From positions 1 to 64,000 of the forward strand of contig NZ_JANJZR010000013.1 in NCBI RefSeq assembly GCF_024623065.1: a stretch of 64,000 nucleotides of DNA, read 5' to 3'. The DNA is from Bacteroides acidifaciens (GTDB lineage: Bacteria; Bacteroidota; Bacteroidia; Bacteroidales; Bacteroidaceae). A program made the position numbers and the translations under genes. The notes beneath the pieces were generated by a model. It had not been told where the DNA came from and searched no databases. It saw only the letters and a list, made by a program, of their open reading frames with translations. Positions 1 through 9,195 of the stretch are shown here, piece by piece. How positions within the stretch are numbered: position 1 is the first letter of the stretch; each line of letters begins with the position of its first letter.

Positions 1-28
1 CATAAGTGCATATTTGAATTTTATGAGG

Positions 29-36
29 CAAAGGTA
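29..36 (-). promoter_or_regulatory. possible -7 promoter element facing left
   Basis: On the minus strand this reads TACCTTTG, an exact match to the Bacteroides -7 consensus TAnnTTTG. It would drive a gene beyond the left edge. No good -33 TTTG is visible at the right distance, so this is a weak call. Nothing else is seen in bases 1-96. Confidence 0.3.
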
Positions 37-96
37 TCAAAACCTTATGATATAAACCAATTATGAACATCTACTTAATAAATTAATCAAGTTATT

Positions 97-1524
97 TTAT
101 TCAGTAAGACTATTTCCTTGCATTATCCAAGCAGCTTTCCGGGTTGCATATTGCGACCATGCCTTGATATCCGCAGGTATCTGTCCACTCAACTGATTAT
201 CATTCACTCTGAATATACCAGTCGAACCACTCTTCTCAATTACCGTTCCATATCCGTAAGGGATACTTCCACTGAATCCGTTGGTATAAATCATAAACTC
301 TTTCAGGCTCTTCCAAGTGGTCGGTTTATTGTTTCCGTCTAACGGGATAACCGGAAGCGGTCCGCTCAAATTATTGCAATATGCCTTTATTGTCACCATA
401 CCGGGGATATTTATCAACATATCCAGATTGCCGGTAAACGTGTTGTTAAATCCGACCGGAGTGGAAGTAGGATGATTTGAGATGTTAAAGCTAGTCAATA
501 ATTCACATTCTCCCAAAGATTCCGGCAAGTTTCCGCTTGCAGCAGATTCTATTATCCATAAAGTGGTCAACTGGGACAGTTGTCCTATTTCCTCTGGAAT
601 ACCTGCTAACTTCTGATGTTTGAACTTTATGCTTCTCAGTTCCGACAAGTTGCATAAGGGGATAATATCTCCTTCGATATTATTCGGGGACTGAATATCA
701 ATCTCAACCACCCTCTTATTCTCAAACTTCAATCCGAACCAGTTTGTCGGGTTAGTTTCCAGTGGAGCGTCAAAGTTCCATTTCTTCGTCCAGTTATCCC
801 CGTTCGCACTTTCGTAGAACATTCTCAGGTAATCGATGTCTCCCAAGGGTTTCTTATCCTGCGTTATCGTCAGTACGTCGGTAATCCCATTCGAACCTTT
901 CAGGTACAATGAGGCGGTACGTCCCTCGTCTATATCCGTATAAGGGTCAATCGCCAATTTCAGTTCCGATTCATTGATGACGCCCGGAGTAATTGCTGCC
1001 CCGTCGGTAACGTGTATCCAGTCGCATCCTTCAGATAGTTCGTATGTATAAGTAACCATTGTCGAAAAAGGTATCACCTCTTCCGCACTGCCTTCCGCAC
1101 CTACTTTCACCGCACGTTTTTTTAGAGCGATGCCCACTCCTTCCTGTACCACTTTCAGCTTTGTTTCGGCACCTTCGATAATCCAGCCTGCAATTTCCGC
1201 TTCGCGGGGAGCTACATTCGCATTTTTGGATACCGATATTCTGAAACTTCCCGTCCCCATCCCGTTCGATGAAAGCAAGTCAATCCAAGTGGCGGAAGTC
1301 TTCACACGCCAAGGCAGATTGGATTCGATATCCACCGTATATTCCTTTTCTTCCAACGGAAGATTCAGCGTTCCGTCCGCAAACTTCAAATCCGGTTCGG
1401 GCATTGTACGTCCCGTATCATCCGTAAAGTCTTGACAGCTTGCCATACCCATCAGCAAGGACAGACAACAGATGATTCCCCATAGACCTTGCCGGCAACT
1501 ATACATTCTATTATTTCGTATCAT
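97..1524 (-). CDS. BACON-domain lipoprotein with leucine-rich repeats
   Basis: 475 residues. The N-terminus is a lipoprotein signal with lipobox MASC (Cys30). Residues of roughly 45-225 form one or two BACON-type beta-sandwich modules, seen in the pattern of aromatic and 'VSKNANVAPREAEI' type strands ending in 'VVQEG' and 'ITQDKKP'. Residues of about 230-475 carry leucine-rich repeats (for example LSELRSIKFKHQKLAGIP and IGQLSQLTTLWII). BACON domains in Bacteroides surface lipoproteins are thought to bind glycans or mucin or to act as spacers. It is the last gene of the SusC/SusD locus, 28 bases after the glycosidase-like gene, so it is probably a surface-exposed accessory binding protein of the same uptake system. 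The ligand is not predictable. Confidence 0.82.
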   Translation of the reverse strand: MIRNNRMYSCRQGLWGIICCLSLLMGMASCQDFTDDTGRTMPEPDLKFADGTLNLPLEEKEYTVDIESNLPWRVKTSATWIDLLSSNGMGTGSFRISVSKNANVAPREAEIAGWIIEGAETKLKVVQEGVGIALKKRAVKVGAEGSAEEVIPFSTMVTYTYELSEGCDWIHVTDGAAITPGVINESELKLAIDPYTDIDEGRTASLYLKGSNGITDVLTITQDKKPLGDIDYLRMFYESANGDNWTKKWNFDAPLETNPTNWFGLKFENKRVVEIDIQSPNNIEGDIIPLCNLSELRSIKFKHQKLAGIPEEIGQLSQLTTLWIIESAASGNLPESLGECELLTSFNISNHPTSTPVGFNNTFTGNLDMLINIPGMVTIKAYCNNLSGPLPVIPLDGNNKPTTWKSLKEFMIYTNGFSGSIPYGYGTVIEKSGSTGIFRVNDNQLSGQIPADIKAWSQYATRKAAWIMQGNSLTE

Positions 1525-1552
1525 AATGATTCAACTATTAAGATTCAAACAA

Positions 1553-2488
1553 TTAATTATCTGTCACGACCAACAGCCCGTTGGCAACCGCTCTTTCGAC
1601 ACCGCCATTATCATAAGGCCAATTGCGGATAGCAAAACGGTCCTCTTCAAATCCCGCCTTCGAGCGGATAATGAACGTAGACGAACCACCGCCATCCAGA
1701 TTGATAGCATCCTTCGCTCCCAACGCTTTCATGACAGCTCCCATTTCAGCATACCTCATGCCATTGGAATACCAAAAGTTACGTCCGTCGGCAACCAAAA
1801 TATAAACGACATTATTGTCTGTCACGCCGATAGCCGTCCGGGGTTCCAGTGCTGTCGATGTCTGAGGAAGCACATTCCCGTTCGTCATCAAACGCACGCG
1901 GCCGCCTACCGCTTCCTGAATCTCATCCTTATAGGTATCATATTCGTCATACGAGCCAATCACCGCCTTCTTACCCTTCGTGACGGCAAAGAAAGTACAT
2001 ACATTATCGGTCATCGTATTCTTCAGACATACTCCGTTCCGGTAGTAAATGCCTTGCGGTGTTCCGTCCGTAGCAAAGAAATCACCATTCACGGCAGCTA
2101 GAACACGGCTTCCCTGTTTGTCGTGTGCCAATGCCTGCAACGTCATTTGTTGTTTGGTTTTCAGCTTGCCTTCGTCTTTGGGAGACGAAGCCTTCATCGT
2201 CAGGTGCGTGTCTTTCAAATCAACTTCCAGGACAAACATCTTTACCGCCATACCTGTGGCAGAAAGGATTTCCATCTCCAAAGCCTTTACACCCGGAGCC
2301 AACGCGTAAGTAGTGTCCGAGAAATATTGTCCGACGTATCCGTCACTTCCGGCAATTATCTTCTGTCCCAACTCCGTTTTCGCACCCTTGGTGGAATAGA
2401 CGGTCAGGTCCTCATCATTATTGCATCCCGTCCATAGCAGACACCCTAAAAGAAGCAGAGCGGAATCATATATCAGTTTTTTCATCAT
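1553..2488 (-). CDS. phosphodiester glycosidase (NAGPA-like) lipoprotein
   Basis: 311 residues with lipobox WTGC (Cys22). The family is recognised from the motifs AAVNGDFF, RTAIGVT, LVADGR, LDGGGSST and the closing ERAVANGLLVV, which belong to the NAGPA / DUF2233 phosphodiester glycosidase fold. Human NAGPA removes GlcNAc from GlcNAc-1-phospho-6-mannose; bacterial members are thought to act on phosphodiester-linked sugars or on exopolysaccharide. Here it lies between SusD (34 bases upstream) and the BACON lipoprotein and is the only enzyme of the locus, so the imported substrate may hold a sugar-phosphodiester bond. That last step is inference. The length fits a single catalytic domain. Confidence 0.85.
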   Translation of the reverse strand: MMKKLIYDSALLLLGCLLWTGCNNDEDLTVYSTKGAKTELGQKIIAGSDGYVGQYFSDTTYALAPGVKALEMEILSATGMAVKMFVLEVDLKDTHLTMKASSPKDEGKLKTKQQMTLQALAHDKQGSRVLAAVNGDFFATDGTPQGIYYRNGVCLKNTMTDNVCTFFAVTKGKKAVIGSYDEYDTYKDEIQEAVGGRVRLMTNGNVLPQTSTALEPRTAIGVTDNNVVYILVADGRNFWYSNGMRYAEMGAVMKALGAKDAINLDGGGSSTFIIRSKAGFEEDRFAIRNWPYDNGGVERAVANGLLVVTDN

Positions 2489-2522
2489 TTTGTCTCTTTA
2501 ATAAGTATAAATACAATCATTA

Positions 2523-3791
2523 TCAATATCCGGGATTCGGTTCAAGGTTCGGATTCGAAATCATTTCCTTGCCCGGTATAGGCAATACCAACTGATAATC
2601 TTTCAGTCCAAGCATTGTCTTTGCCTTATTCGTACGTATGAGGTCATAATATCTGAAACCTTCGGCAAGCAGTTCCTTCCGGCGTTCGTCCAGAATATAT
2701 TCTATAAATTCGTCTTCATCCTTCGGATTTACGGCGTCCAGCCCGCGTTCTTTCCGCAATTCGTTCAGCCGTCCCAGACCTTTGAAGAGTCCTTGCGCTT
2801 CCGCACTTATCAGGTACATTTCAGCCAAACGACTCATCACTACCGGGTCGGTACCGGTTTGTCCGCTCGGATATTTATTGATACAAGGTTCGGCACCTAC
2901 ATTGATAATGGAAACTTCTTTCCGTTTATCCTTGTCGTCATACATATTCATCACGTCGTTAGTGGGACGATAGACATAGCTGCCATGATTGGGATGAGCA
3001 TATGTATAGAATAAGGCGGAAATGGTGATATTCGATTCTTCAGCCAGACATTGGAAAGAAAAAATAACTTCCGTGTTGGTCTTTCCCCGGAATATCTTGT
3101 CGAAGCTATCCAGTTTGTATTTTCCATCCTTTATCAAACCTTCCGCCAGTGCAGCCGCTTCCGTCTTTTTGCCACGTTCGAGCATCACACGGGCTTTCAG
3201 TGCAAGGGCGGCATCGCGGGATACATAGTAACAACTGGAAGAAGTCCCCAGAAAAGCAAGGGCTGTCTCGAGTTCTTCCTCAATAAATGTCCAGACAGTT
3301 TCTTCCGAATCACGGAATGGCTTTTCCATTGTATTCACTCTTTGGATAGGCACACCACCCCAACGGGTCACCAGAGCGTGGTAAATATATGCCCTGAAAT
3401 AATGTGCTTCTCCGATAATCAGATTCCGCAGGTCGGATTCGGGGAGATCTTCTACGATGGAGATTACATTATTCACTTGATATAAAGCATTGTAATAGCC
3501 GTTCCAACTAGTAGCGACTATTGAATTCAAAGAAGAAAGCACCGAGTTTATCAAGTCTCTTGCATTTCCCGTACTTTGGGTCAAGTCACCGCCTAATATA
3601 TCGAAGGTGATGTATGATTCGCGTGCCGGAGAGTTCTGCACTTTATTGTACATCCCCATTCGCAGGGCGGACAGGTCTTTGGGAGTCACGCTTCCCGGCG
3701 ATACGGCAGAATGCGATTCAATATCCAGCATACCGCTGCACGAAGTCCACAACAGGCATCCGAGAAATATATAAATAATCTTTTTCATCAT
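2523..3791 (-). CDS. SusD/RagB-family glycan-binding lipoprotein
   Basis: 422 residues, lipobox WTSC (Cys18). The N-terminal half has the TPR-like helices typical of SusD (LRMGMYNKVQNSPARESYITFDILGGD region, then 'GEAHYFRAYIYHALVTRWGGVP', shown here in part), and the C-terminus has 'EYILDERRKELLAEGFRYYDLIRT' and the end signature 'LVLPIPGKEMISNPNLEPNPGY', also typical. It caps the SusC barrel at the cell surface and delivers the ligand. At 422 residues it is on the short side for SusD proteins (usually about 500-550), which suggests a small binding lobe. It follows susC by 15 bases and is surely co-transcribed with it. Confidence 0.93.
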   Translation of the reverse strand: MMKKIIYIFLGCLLWTSCSGMLDIESHSAVSPGSVTPKDLSALRMGMYNKVQNSPARESYITFDILGGDLTQSTGNARDLINSVLSSLNSIVATSWNGYYNALYQVNNVISIVEDLPESDLRNLIIGEAHYFRAYIYHALVTRWGGVPIQRVNTMEKPFRDSEETVWTFIEEELETALAFLGTSSSCYYVSRDAALALKARVMLERGKKTEAAALAEGLIKDGKYKLDSFDKIFRGKTNTEVIFSFQCLAEESNITISALFYTYAHPNHGSYVYRPTNDVMNMYDDKDKRKEVSIINVGAEPCINKYPSGQTGTDPVVMSRLAEMYLISAEAQGLFKGLGRLNELRKERGLDAVNPKDEDEFIEYILDERRKELLAEGFRYYDLIRTNKAKTMLGLKDYQLVLPIPGKEMISNPNLEPNPGY

Positions 3792-3806
3792 TGTGAGCGT
3801 TTATGA

Positions 3807-6800
3807 TTAGAAACTAAGGTTTATTCCGAAATTGACCGAACGTGAAGGCGGCACTCCGTACAAGTCGACTCCAAAGAACTGCGGATCCATATTCTTACTC
3901 ACTTCCGGATCCCAACCGGAGTATTTGGAGAACAGCAGCAGGTTGTCTCCCTGAACGTACATACGAAGCCCTTTCAGGCGAATCTTCTGTAACATTACTT
4001 GCGGGAATGTATAACTGAATGTCAGAGAACGCAGCCGGATAAAAGAACCGTCTTCCAGAAAACGGGTGGAGTTCTTGCTATTGTGTCCGCACAATGTATT
4101 GACCGCACGCGGATATTTATCCGAACTTCCCGGAGCTGTCCAGCGATTCTTCGCGACATCTTCCGTGATAGCCATCCGGTAACCCGGACGGGTAGCTGTC
4201 ACCGCCCATTCGGCATATACATCGTTGCCATACATATAGGTGAAGAATACATCCAACTGGAATCCTTTATACTTGAAAGTATTGTTCCATCCGCCGAAGA
4301 AATCGGGATTGGAAGAACCTGTCAGCACACGGTCGTTATCATTGATAATGCCATTGTTATCCACGTCATGGTATTTCACGTCACCGGCACGGACGCCCAA
4401 GTCATACAAGGGTTGCGGCACTTCGCCGTCATATTGATAGAGCCCGTCCATTTGGAACAGGTAGAAAGCCCCCAGTTCCTTACCCACTTTCAAAGCGCGG
4501 TTGGCGCCTATCGGAAGTAAATCATCTCCCAGCAGTTTAGTAAGCTTATTCTTGTTGTGGGATATATTGAAAGAAGAAGTCCAGTTCACCTTGCCGATAT
4601 TCATATGCCCGTTTATTGAGAACTCGACACCATAATTCCGCATGGAACCGATATTACTGGTGATACTGGTAAATCCACTTGTACCGTGCAGGGGCATTGA
4701 ATAAAGAAGGTTGTTCGTATTCTTCAGATATATATCCGCAATCATGTTCAGCTTTCCGTTCCAGAAGCCGAGGTCGAAACCGAAGTCATACTGGTCGGCG
4801 GTTTCCCACGTCAGTTTGTTGTTTCCCATACTGGTGACCGCCATACCGCTATTATTGCCGTAGTTGATGCCACCGGACATCAACGGTTGCCAGGCATAGT
4901 TGCCGATTCCATCCTGATTTCCGGTCTTTCCATAACTCAGGCGGAACTTCAAGTCTGTCTGAGGGAATTTCCAGAAAGATTCTTTTGAAACATTCCATCC
5001 TAGAGAAACGGAAGGGAAGTATCCGTAACGGTCGGAAGGAGCAAAACGGGAAGAACCGTCCGAACGCATGGTCACATTCAAGATGTAACGGTCTAAATAA
5101 GACAGATTGATACGTCCGAAGTAAGACTCCATGGCAAACTCGGAGATACCGCCCGAAGCGTTATAGATTTCGGAAGCCGTGCCTACCGTATCAAATACGG
5201 GAGAAGGGAAACCGCGTCCGTCAATGGAAGAAGTACGGGTGGACATCTTCTGGAAAGAATGTCCCAGCATCAAGCCTGTTTCAAAATCTCCGAACTTATC
5301 ATTATAATTAAAGACATTCTCTATCAATATATTCTTCACCAAACGATTATATTCCACGATTCGTCCCCCTCCTGCTCCATAAGGATGGTTTTCATTATAA
5401 TACACATAGTCATATGTATATCCGATGTCAGTGCTGACAGAGTTTTTCAAACTGAACTTCTTGTATTTCAAGTCGGCATTGAACGTTCCTAAATAACGAT
5501 AGGTATCAATATAGGAAACCTCTTCGTTCAGAATCTGAAGCGGGTTGTGACGTGCCAGTTCGTCGGTTCCTCCCAAGTAATAGTCACCGTTCGGCTTGTA
5601 TGGACGGTCGAAAGGACGTTGCTCTACGGCACGGGCTACGATGGTAGAACCGATATTAGCTCCCGGCACACGGTTGTTTTTCAGATAATTACCGCTGACA
5701 TTAGCACCGACTTCCAGCCAGGAAGTCATTTCGTGGCTAATCTTGGCTTTCAGATTGATTTTGGTTATATCATTGGTCTTGATTATACCTTCCTGATAAT
5801 TGTAGTTGGCTCCTACATAGAATTTCGTCTTCTTGCTTCCACCGGAAAAAGACAAATCCACATTGTAGGAATGTCCTACTTGAGTTATCAGATCCAGCCA
5901 ATCCGTATCGGGTAATCCCTGGAAGGGGTTGGAAATGGGAACCACATAGCCCGCAGAACCTACGGTATAGCCATTCTGACGATTATAACGTTCGACTCCA
6001 TCGTTGTAGGTTTCTACGTATAAGTCGGAATCCGCATATTTGATGCGTCCTTTATTGGCGAATTTGGAAATTCCCGTACTGACATTCAAACGAATATCCG
6101 AACGTCCCTCTTTACCGGATTTTGTGGTAATCACTACGACCCCATTGGTGGCACGCGAACCGTAGATAGCTGCCGAAGCCGCATCTTTCAGTACTTCGAT
6201 AGATTCAATATCCGTCAGGTTCAATACCGCCATCGAGCTTAAATCTTCTCCCATATTAAATAAGGAAGCGTTACTGTTGAGGATGGGTATCCCGTCTACC
6301 ACATAAAGCGGTTCATTGCTGGCGCTCAAAGAGGCGGCACCACGAATGCTCATTCGTTCGGAACTTCCCAGGTTACCTGAGCCGGTTGATACCGTGACGC
6401 CCGCTACACGTCCCTGCAATAATTCACTCGATGTCAACACCGGACGCATATTCGATTCTGTCGGTTTGAAAGAGCTGATAGCATTCGTAACCAACGCTTT
6501 GCGCTGTGTTCCGTATCCCACTACGACCACTTCATTCAATGCTTTCGAATCTTCGTCCAAAGTCACATTGATGGTCTGCTGCGCTTTCACCGGATATTCC
6601 ATGCTCTTATATCCCAGAAATGAAAAGACCAAGGTGGCATTATCGGGAACTTCGAGGCTGTACTTGCCATTTATATCGGTGATTGTACCGATAGTAGTGC
6701 CTTTGACCGACACATTACACCCAACGATAACCTCGCCCGAATATTCCTTGACTTGTCCGGTCACTCTTCTTCTGTTCTGCACAGGATTTTGCACTTCTGC

Positions 6801-7103
6801 TTGTTTTTTCGTAAGGATGATGTGCTTCCCTTCCATCGTGTAGGAGAATTCCGTACCGTGCAACGCATCCAGCAGCAGACTTGCCACTGTCCCGTCTTGA
6901 GTAGAAATGGAAACTTTACGTTTCAGACTAACTTCACGTTCATTGTAAATAAACAAATAGTCTGTTTGCTTTTCAATCTGCCTGATGATTTCGGCCAATG
7001 TTGCGGTTCCTTTATTCATCGTAACTTTTTGATTCTGAGAATAGCTGTTCAAAGCATACGTCTCAAAGATAATGAATAACAGGAAAAAGACAGTTAACCT
7101 CAT
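3807..7103 (-). CDS. SusC/RagA TonB-dependent transporter with STN signalling domain
   Basis: 1098 residues from the start chosen here. That ATG (complement of 7101-7103) opens directly into a signal peptide (MRLTVFFLLFIIFETYALNS); an upstream in-frame ATG at 7172 would put 23 charged and Cys-rich residues before the signal, so it is less likely. Order of domains: signal peptide, STN (secretin/TonB short N-terminal) domain at about 25-100, a CarboxypepD_reg-like beta domain ('GQVKEYSGEVIVGCNVSVKG'), TonB box and plug ('LNEVVVVGYGTQRK', 'PLYVVDGIP', 'AAIYGSRATNGVV'), then the 22-strand barrel ending in NFGINLSF. The STN domain normally contacts a FecR anti-sigma factor, and a FecR/ECF pair lies directly upstream, so ligand binding here should control the locus. 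Confidence 0.95.
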   Translation of the reverse strand: MRLTVFFLLFIIFETYALNSYSQNQKVTMNKGTATLAEIIRQIEKQTDYLFIYNEREVSLKRKVSISTQDGTVASLLLDALHGTEFSYTMEGKHIILTKKQAEVQNPVQNRRRVTGQVKEYSGEVIVGCNVSVKGTTIGTITDINGKYSLEVPDNATLVFSFLGYKSMEYPVKAQQTINVTLDEDSKALNEVVVVGYGTQRKALVTNAISSFKPTESNMRPVLTSSELLQGRVAGVTVSTGSGNLGSSERMSIRGAASLSASNEPLYVVDGIPILNSNASLFNMGEDLSSMAVLNLTDIESIEVLKDAASAAIYGSRATNGVVVITTKSGKEGRSDIRLNVSTGISKFANKGRIKYADSDLYVETYNDGVERYNRQNGYTVGSAGYVVPISNPFQGLPDTDWLDLITQVGHSYNVDLSFSGGSKKTKFYVGANYNYQEGIIKTNDITKINLKAKISHEMTSWLEVGANVSGNYLKNNRVPGANIGSTIVARAVEQRPFDRPYKPNGDYYLGGTDELARHNPLQILNEEVSYIDTYRYLGTFNADLKYKKFSLKNSVSTDIGYTYDYVYYNENHPYGAGGGRIVEYNRLVKNILIENVFNYNDKFGDFETGLMLGHSFQKMSTRTSSIDGRGFPSPVFDTVGTASEIYNASGGISEFAMESYFGRINLSYLDRYILNVTMRSDGSSRFAPSDRYGYFPSVSLGWNVSKESFWKFPQTDLKFRLSYGKTGNQDGIGNYAWQPLMSGGINYGNNSGMAVTSMGNNKLTWETADQYDFGFDLGFWNGKLNMIADIYLKNTNNLLYSMPLHGTSGFTSITSNIGSMRNYGVEFSINGHMNIGKVNWTSSFNISHNKNKLTKLLGDDLLPIGANRALKVGKELGAFYLFQMDGLYQYDGEVPQPLYDLGVRAGDVKYHDVDNNGIINDNDRVLTGSSNPDFFGGWNNTFKYKGFQLDVFFTYMYGNDVYAEWAVTATRPGYRMAITEDVAKNRWTAPGSSDKYPRAVNTLCGHNSKNSTRFLEDGSFIRLRSLTFSYTFPQVMLQKIRLKGLRMYVQGDNLLLFSKYSGWDPEVSKNMDPQFFGVDLYGVPPSRSVNFGINLSF

Positions 7104-7353
7104 AATTCTTAAAATTTGAGTACAGTGTGTTTTTCTATGGACAATACATCCACACCAAAGATTATTTTTCATATCTTTGCCTAGAGTTATTAAGTTAATA
7201 CATAAAGATTTGTAACAGATATCGAGTCTTTTTTATTGACTTCTCACATATCGGTAAGTGTTGCAGCATTTACCGATATTTCTGTTTTGATGGGGCTGGT
7301 TCTCTTGCTCTCATTCCGGGTGTTTCTTTTTTAGATTAAATACTAGGGTTAAT

Positions 7354-8298
7354 TCAATAGATAATTATCTGGTTTTTCTCATCGTCCTGCGTATAGTTGA
7401 ATTTGACGTACTTCTGCAATACCTTCATCACGTGCTCGATTCCTTCTTTCTGACGGAATTTACCGGTACACGGGCGGGAAGCGATTTCCTCGTTCTTATT
7501 AATAATCTTCACTTCATAATATTGCTCCAGTTTCTTGAAGACAGTTTCCAACGGCTCATCCTTGAAGGAATAGATACCCATTCTCCACAAGAAATCATTG
7601 TCCGATGAAAAAGTCTCCTTATAAAGTTTTCCGTCTTTAGCTTCCACCTTTTCATGAGGTTTCAAGGTCACTTCATGTTGTGTATCCGGTTGGTAGACGG
7701 TTACCTTCCCTTCTATCAGAGATGTTTCGAACATATCGGAATTCGGATAGGCGGATACGTTGAAAGTGGTTCCCAATACCCGGATGTCATATTTCTCCGT
7801 TTCAACAATGAAAGGGTGTTTCTCGTCATGAGCCACTTCAAAGTACCCTTCTCCTTCCAAAGTCACTTTTCTGTTTTTAGAGTGGAAGCCGTTGGCGGGG
7901 TATTTCAATGTGGAGTTGGAGTTGAGCCAAACAGTTGTCCCGTCGGCTAATATCAGACTGGCACGCTGTCCTGCCGGAACGGTTACCGTCTGCACATCGG
8001 TAGAATGTTCCAACCGATAGTCCTGATATTCCTTATGGATAATAAAAGCGAGCATGGCAACCACCGCGGCTATCTTCATCGATGCCCAAAGATACCGCAT
8101 TACAGGTCTCTTCTTTTCCGTATTCTTCGAATCCCGGCTGTCAACGTTTCCATTCCAAAGAGTTGCGTTATAAATGCGATGCAACTGCATCAGTTGTTCA
8201 CGATGTTCTTCGCTCTCCCTCATCCAACGTATCACTTCCTTTTTTTCTTCGGGAAGTACGTCGCCGGCAATATATTTATTAAGTAGTCTTACATCCAT
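7354..8298 (-). CDS. FecR-family anti-sigma factor
   Basis: 314 residues from MDVRLLNKY; an in-frame ATG 24 bases upstream (8322) cannot be excluded. A cytoplasmic N-terminal helical part (about 1-75) holds the sigma factor, one membrane segment follows (around 'MKIAAVVAMLAFIIHKEY'), then the periplasmic FecR domain ('VTVPAGQRASLILADGTTVW', 'LNSNSTLKYPA', 'GEGYFEVAHDEKHPF') and a C-terminal DUF4974-like region ('SFKDEPLETVFKKLEQYYEV') that contacts the STN domain of SusC. It sits between the sigma gene and susC, the standard order for ECF/FecR-controlled Bacteroides uptake loci. Confidence 0.92.
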   Translation of the reverse strand: MDVRLLNKYIAGDVLPEEKKEVIRWMRESEEHREQLMQLHRIYNATLWNGNVDSRDSKNTEKKRPVMRYLWASMKIAAVVAMLAFIIHKEYQDYRLEHSTDVQTVTVPAGQRASLILADGTTVWLNSNSTLKYPANGFHSKNRKVTLEGEGYFEVAHDEKHPFIVETEKYDIRVLGTTFNVSAYPNSDMFETSLIEGKVTVYQPDTQHEVTLKPHEKVEAKDGKLYKETFSSDNDFLWRMGIYSFKDEPLETVFKKLEQYYEVKIINKNEEIASRPCTGKFRQKEGIEHVMKVLQKYVKFNYTQDDEKNQIIIY

Positions 8299-8427
8299 AT
8301 AGCGTTCTATTATCCAAAGCATTTATCCGCCTTGTACATAATAGACACGCCAGAAAAGAAGTTCACTAGTTGAAAAGATGAAAAAAGTGAGTTTTTCTTC
8401 CATCAGCAGGTTATTAATGGTCAGGAC

Positions 8428-8477
8428 AGTACTTCTTCATTCCTTATCTATTAATAGACTAGGGATAAAGCAGTACT
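8428..8477. promoter_or_regulatory. 50-bp imperfect palindrome between sigma and anti-sigma genes
   Basis: The sequence starts AGTACT and ends AGTACT, and its centre TCTATTAATAGA is a perfect palindrome. By hand, 23 of 28 positions of one arm match the reverse complement of the other. It begins 3 bases after the sigma stop codon. No T-run follows on the minus strand, so it is not a standard intrinsic terminator; it could be an RNA hairpin that sets the sigma to anti-sigma ratio, or a protein-binding site. Confidence 0.5.
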
Positions 8478-8480
8478 TTA

Positions 8481-9041
8481 TTAAAAGAAGAAGAGATAAA
8501 GATAATCTTTCAGACTGACACGTAAGGCTTTCAGAGCCTTACTGATATGATAATCGACACCTTTGACGCTGATATTCAATGAGTCGGCTATCTCTTTTAT
8601 GGATTTGTTCTCATAACGGCTCATTCTGAAAACATTCCGGGTTTGCAATGGCAGGATATCCAACGTCCGGTTAACAATCCGGTCTATCTCTTCCGAGAAA
8701 ATATCCGTCGGATTGCAGGCGTCCAAAGAAGAGATGCGGAATTCAAGTTCATAAAGCTCATCATTCAAGATATTCTCACGAGCTTCCATCCGCAGGTGTT
8801 CGTTCCGCAGATGATTCAACGACTGGTTCTTTACTACGGTCATCAGGAAAGCACGGACATTATCCACTTCTTCCGTCTTCATCGTAGTCCATAAAGAAAT
8901 CATTGCCTCGGAAGCTATATCTTTCGACAGCATTTCATCATGGAGATAGGATTTGGCGAACAGGAAGCAACGTTGATAATACTCTGAATAGATATTATCA
9001 AATGTCATATTGGAGTCTGTGACGTTACCCGGCTTTCTCAT
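8481..9041 (-). CDS. ECF RNA polymerase sigma factor (FecI-like)
   Basis: 186 residues. Sigma region 2 is seen at about 12-75 ('FDNIYSEYYQRCFLFAKSYL', 'DIASEAMISLWTT', 'VRAFLMTVVKNQSLNHLR'), and region 4 at about 125-180 ('LDILPLQTRNVFRMSRYEN', 'SIKEIADSLNISVKGVDYH', 'ISKALKALR'), the helix-turn-helix that reads the -35 element. This is the Bacteroidetes RpoE-like subgroup paired with FecR. An alternative start at MTFDN (9008) removes 11 residues. The likely promoter at 9065-9072 leaves only about 20 bases of leader for the 9041 start, which is usual in Bacteroides. Confidence 0.93.
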   Translation of the reverse strand: MRKPGNVTDSNMTFDNIYSEYYQRCFLFAKSYLHDEMLSKDIASEAMISLWTTMKTEEVDNVRAFLMTVVKNQSLNHLRNEHLRMEARENILNDELYELEFRISSLDACNPTDIFSEEIDRIVNRTLDILPLQTRNVFRMSRYENKSIKEIADSLNISVKGVDYHISKALKALRVSLKDYLYLFFF

Positions 9042-9064
9042 TTATCAGATTCTTATTGGTGGAG

Positions 9065-9072
9065 CAAAGATA
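9065..9072 (-). promoter_or_regulatory. -7 promoter element of the sigma factor gene
   Basis: Minus strand reads TATCTTTG, an exact TAnnTTTG match, 24 bases before the sigma factor ATG. No clear -33 TTTG is present at 18-21 bases upstream. Confidence 0.55.
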
Positions 9073-9195
9073 AAATAGTTTCCCGAAATACACTAACTAA
9101 TACGTGTTTTTCACACCTTCAACGTATATAATAGCTAAACAGAGTTCTGTGTGTCAAAACAAACTTTTAAATGAAACATTGTATTAAAAACAAAA

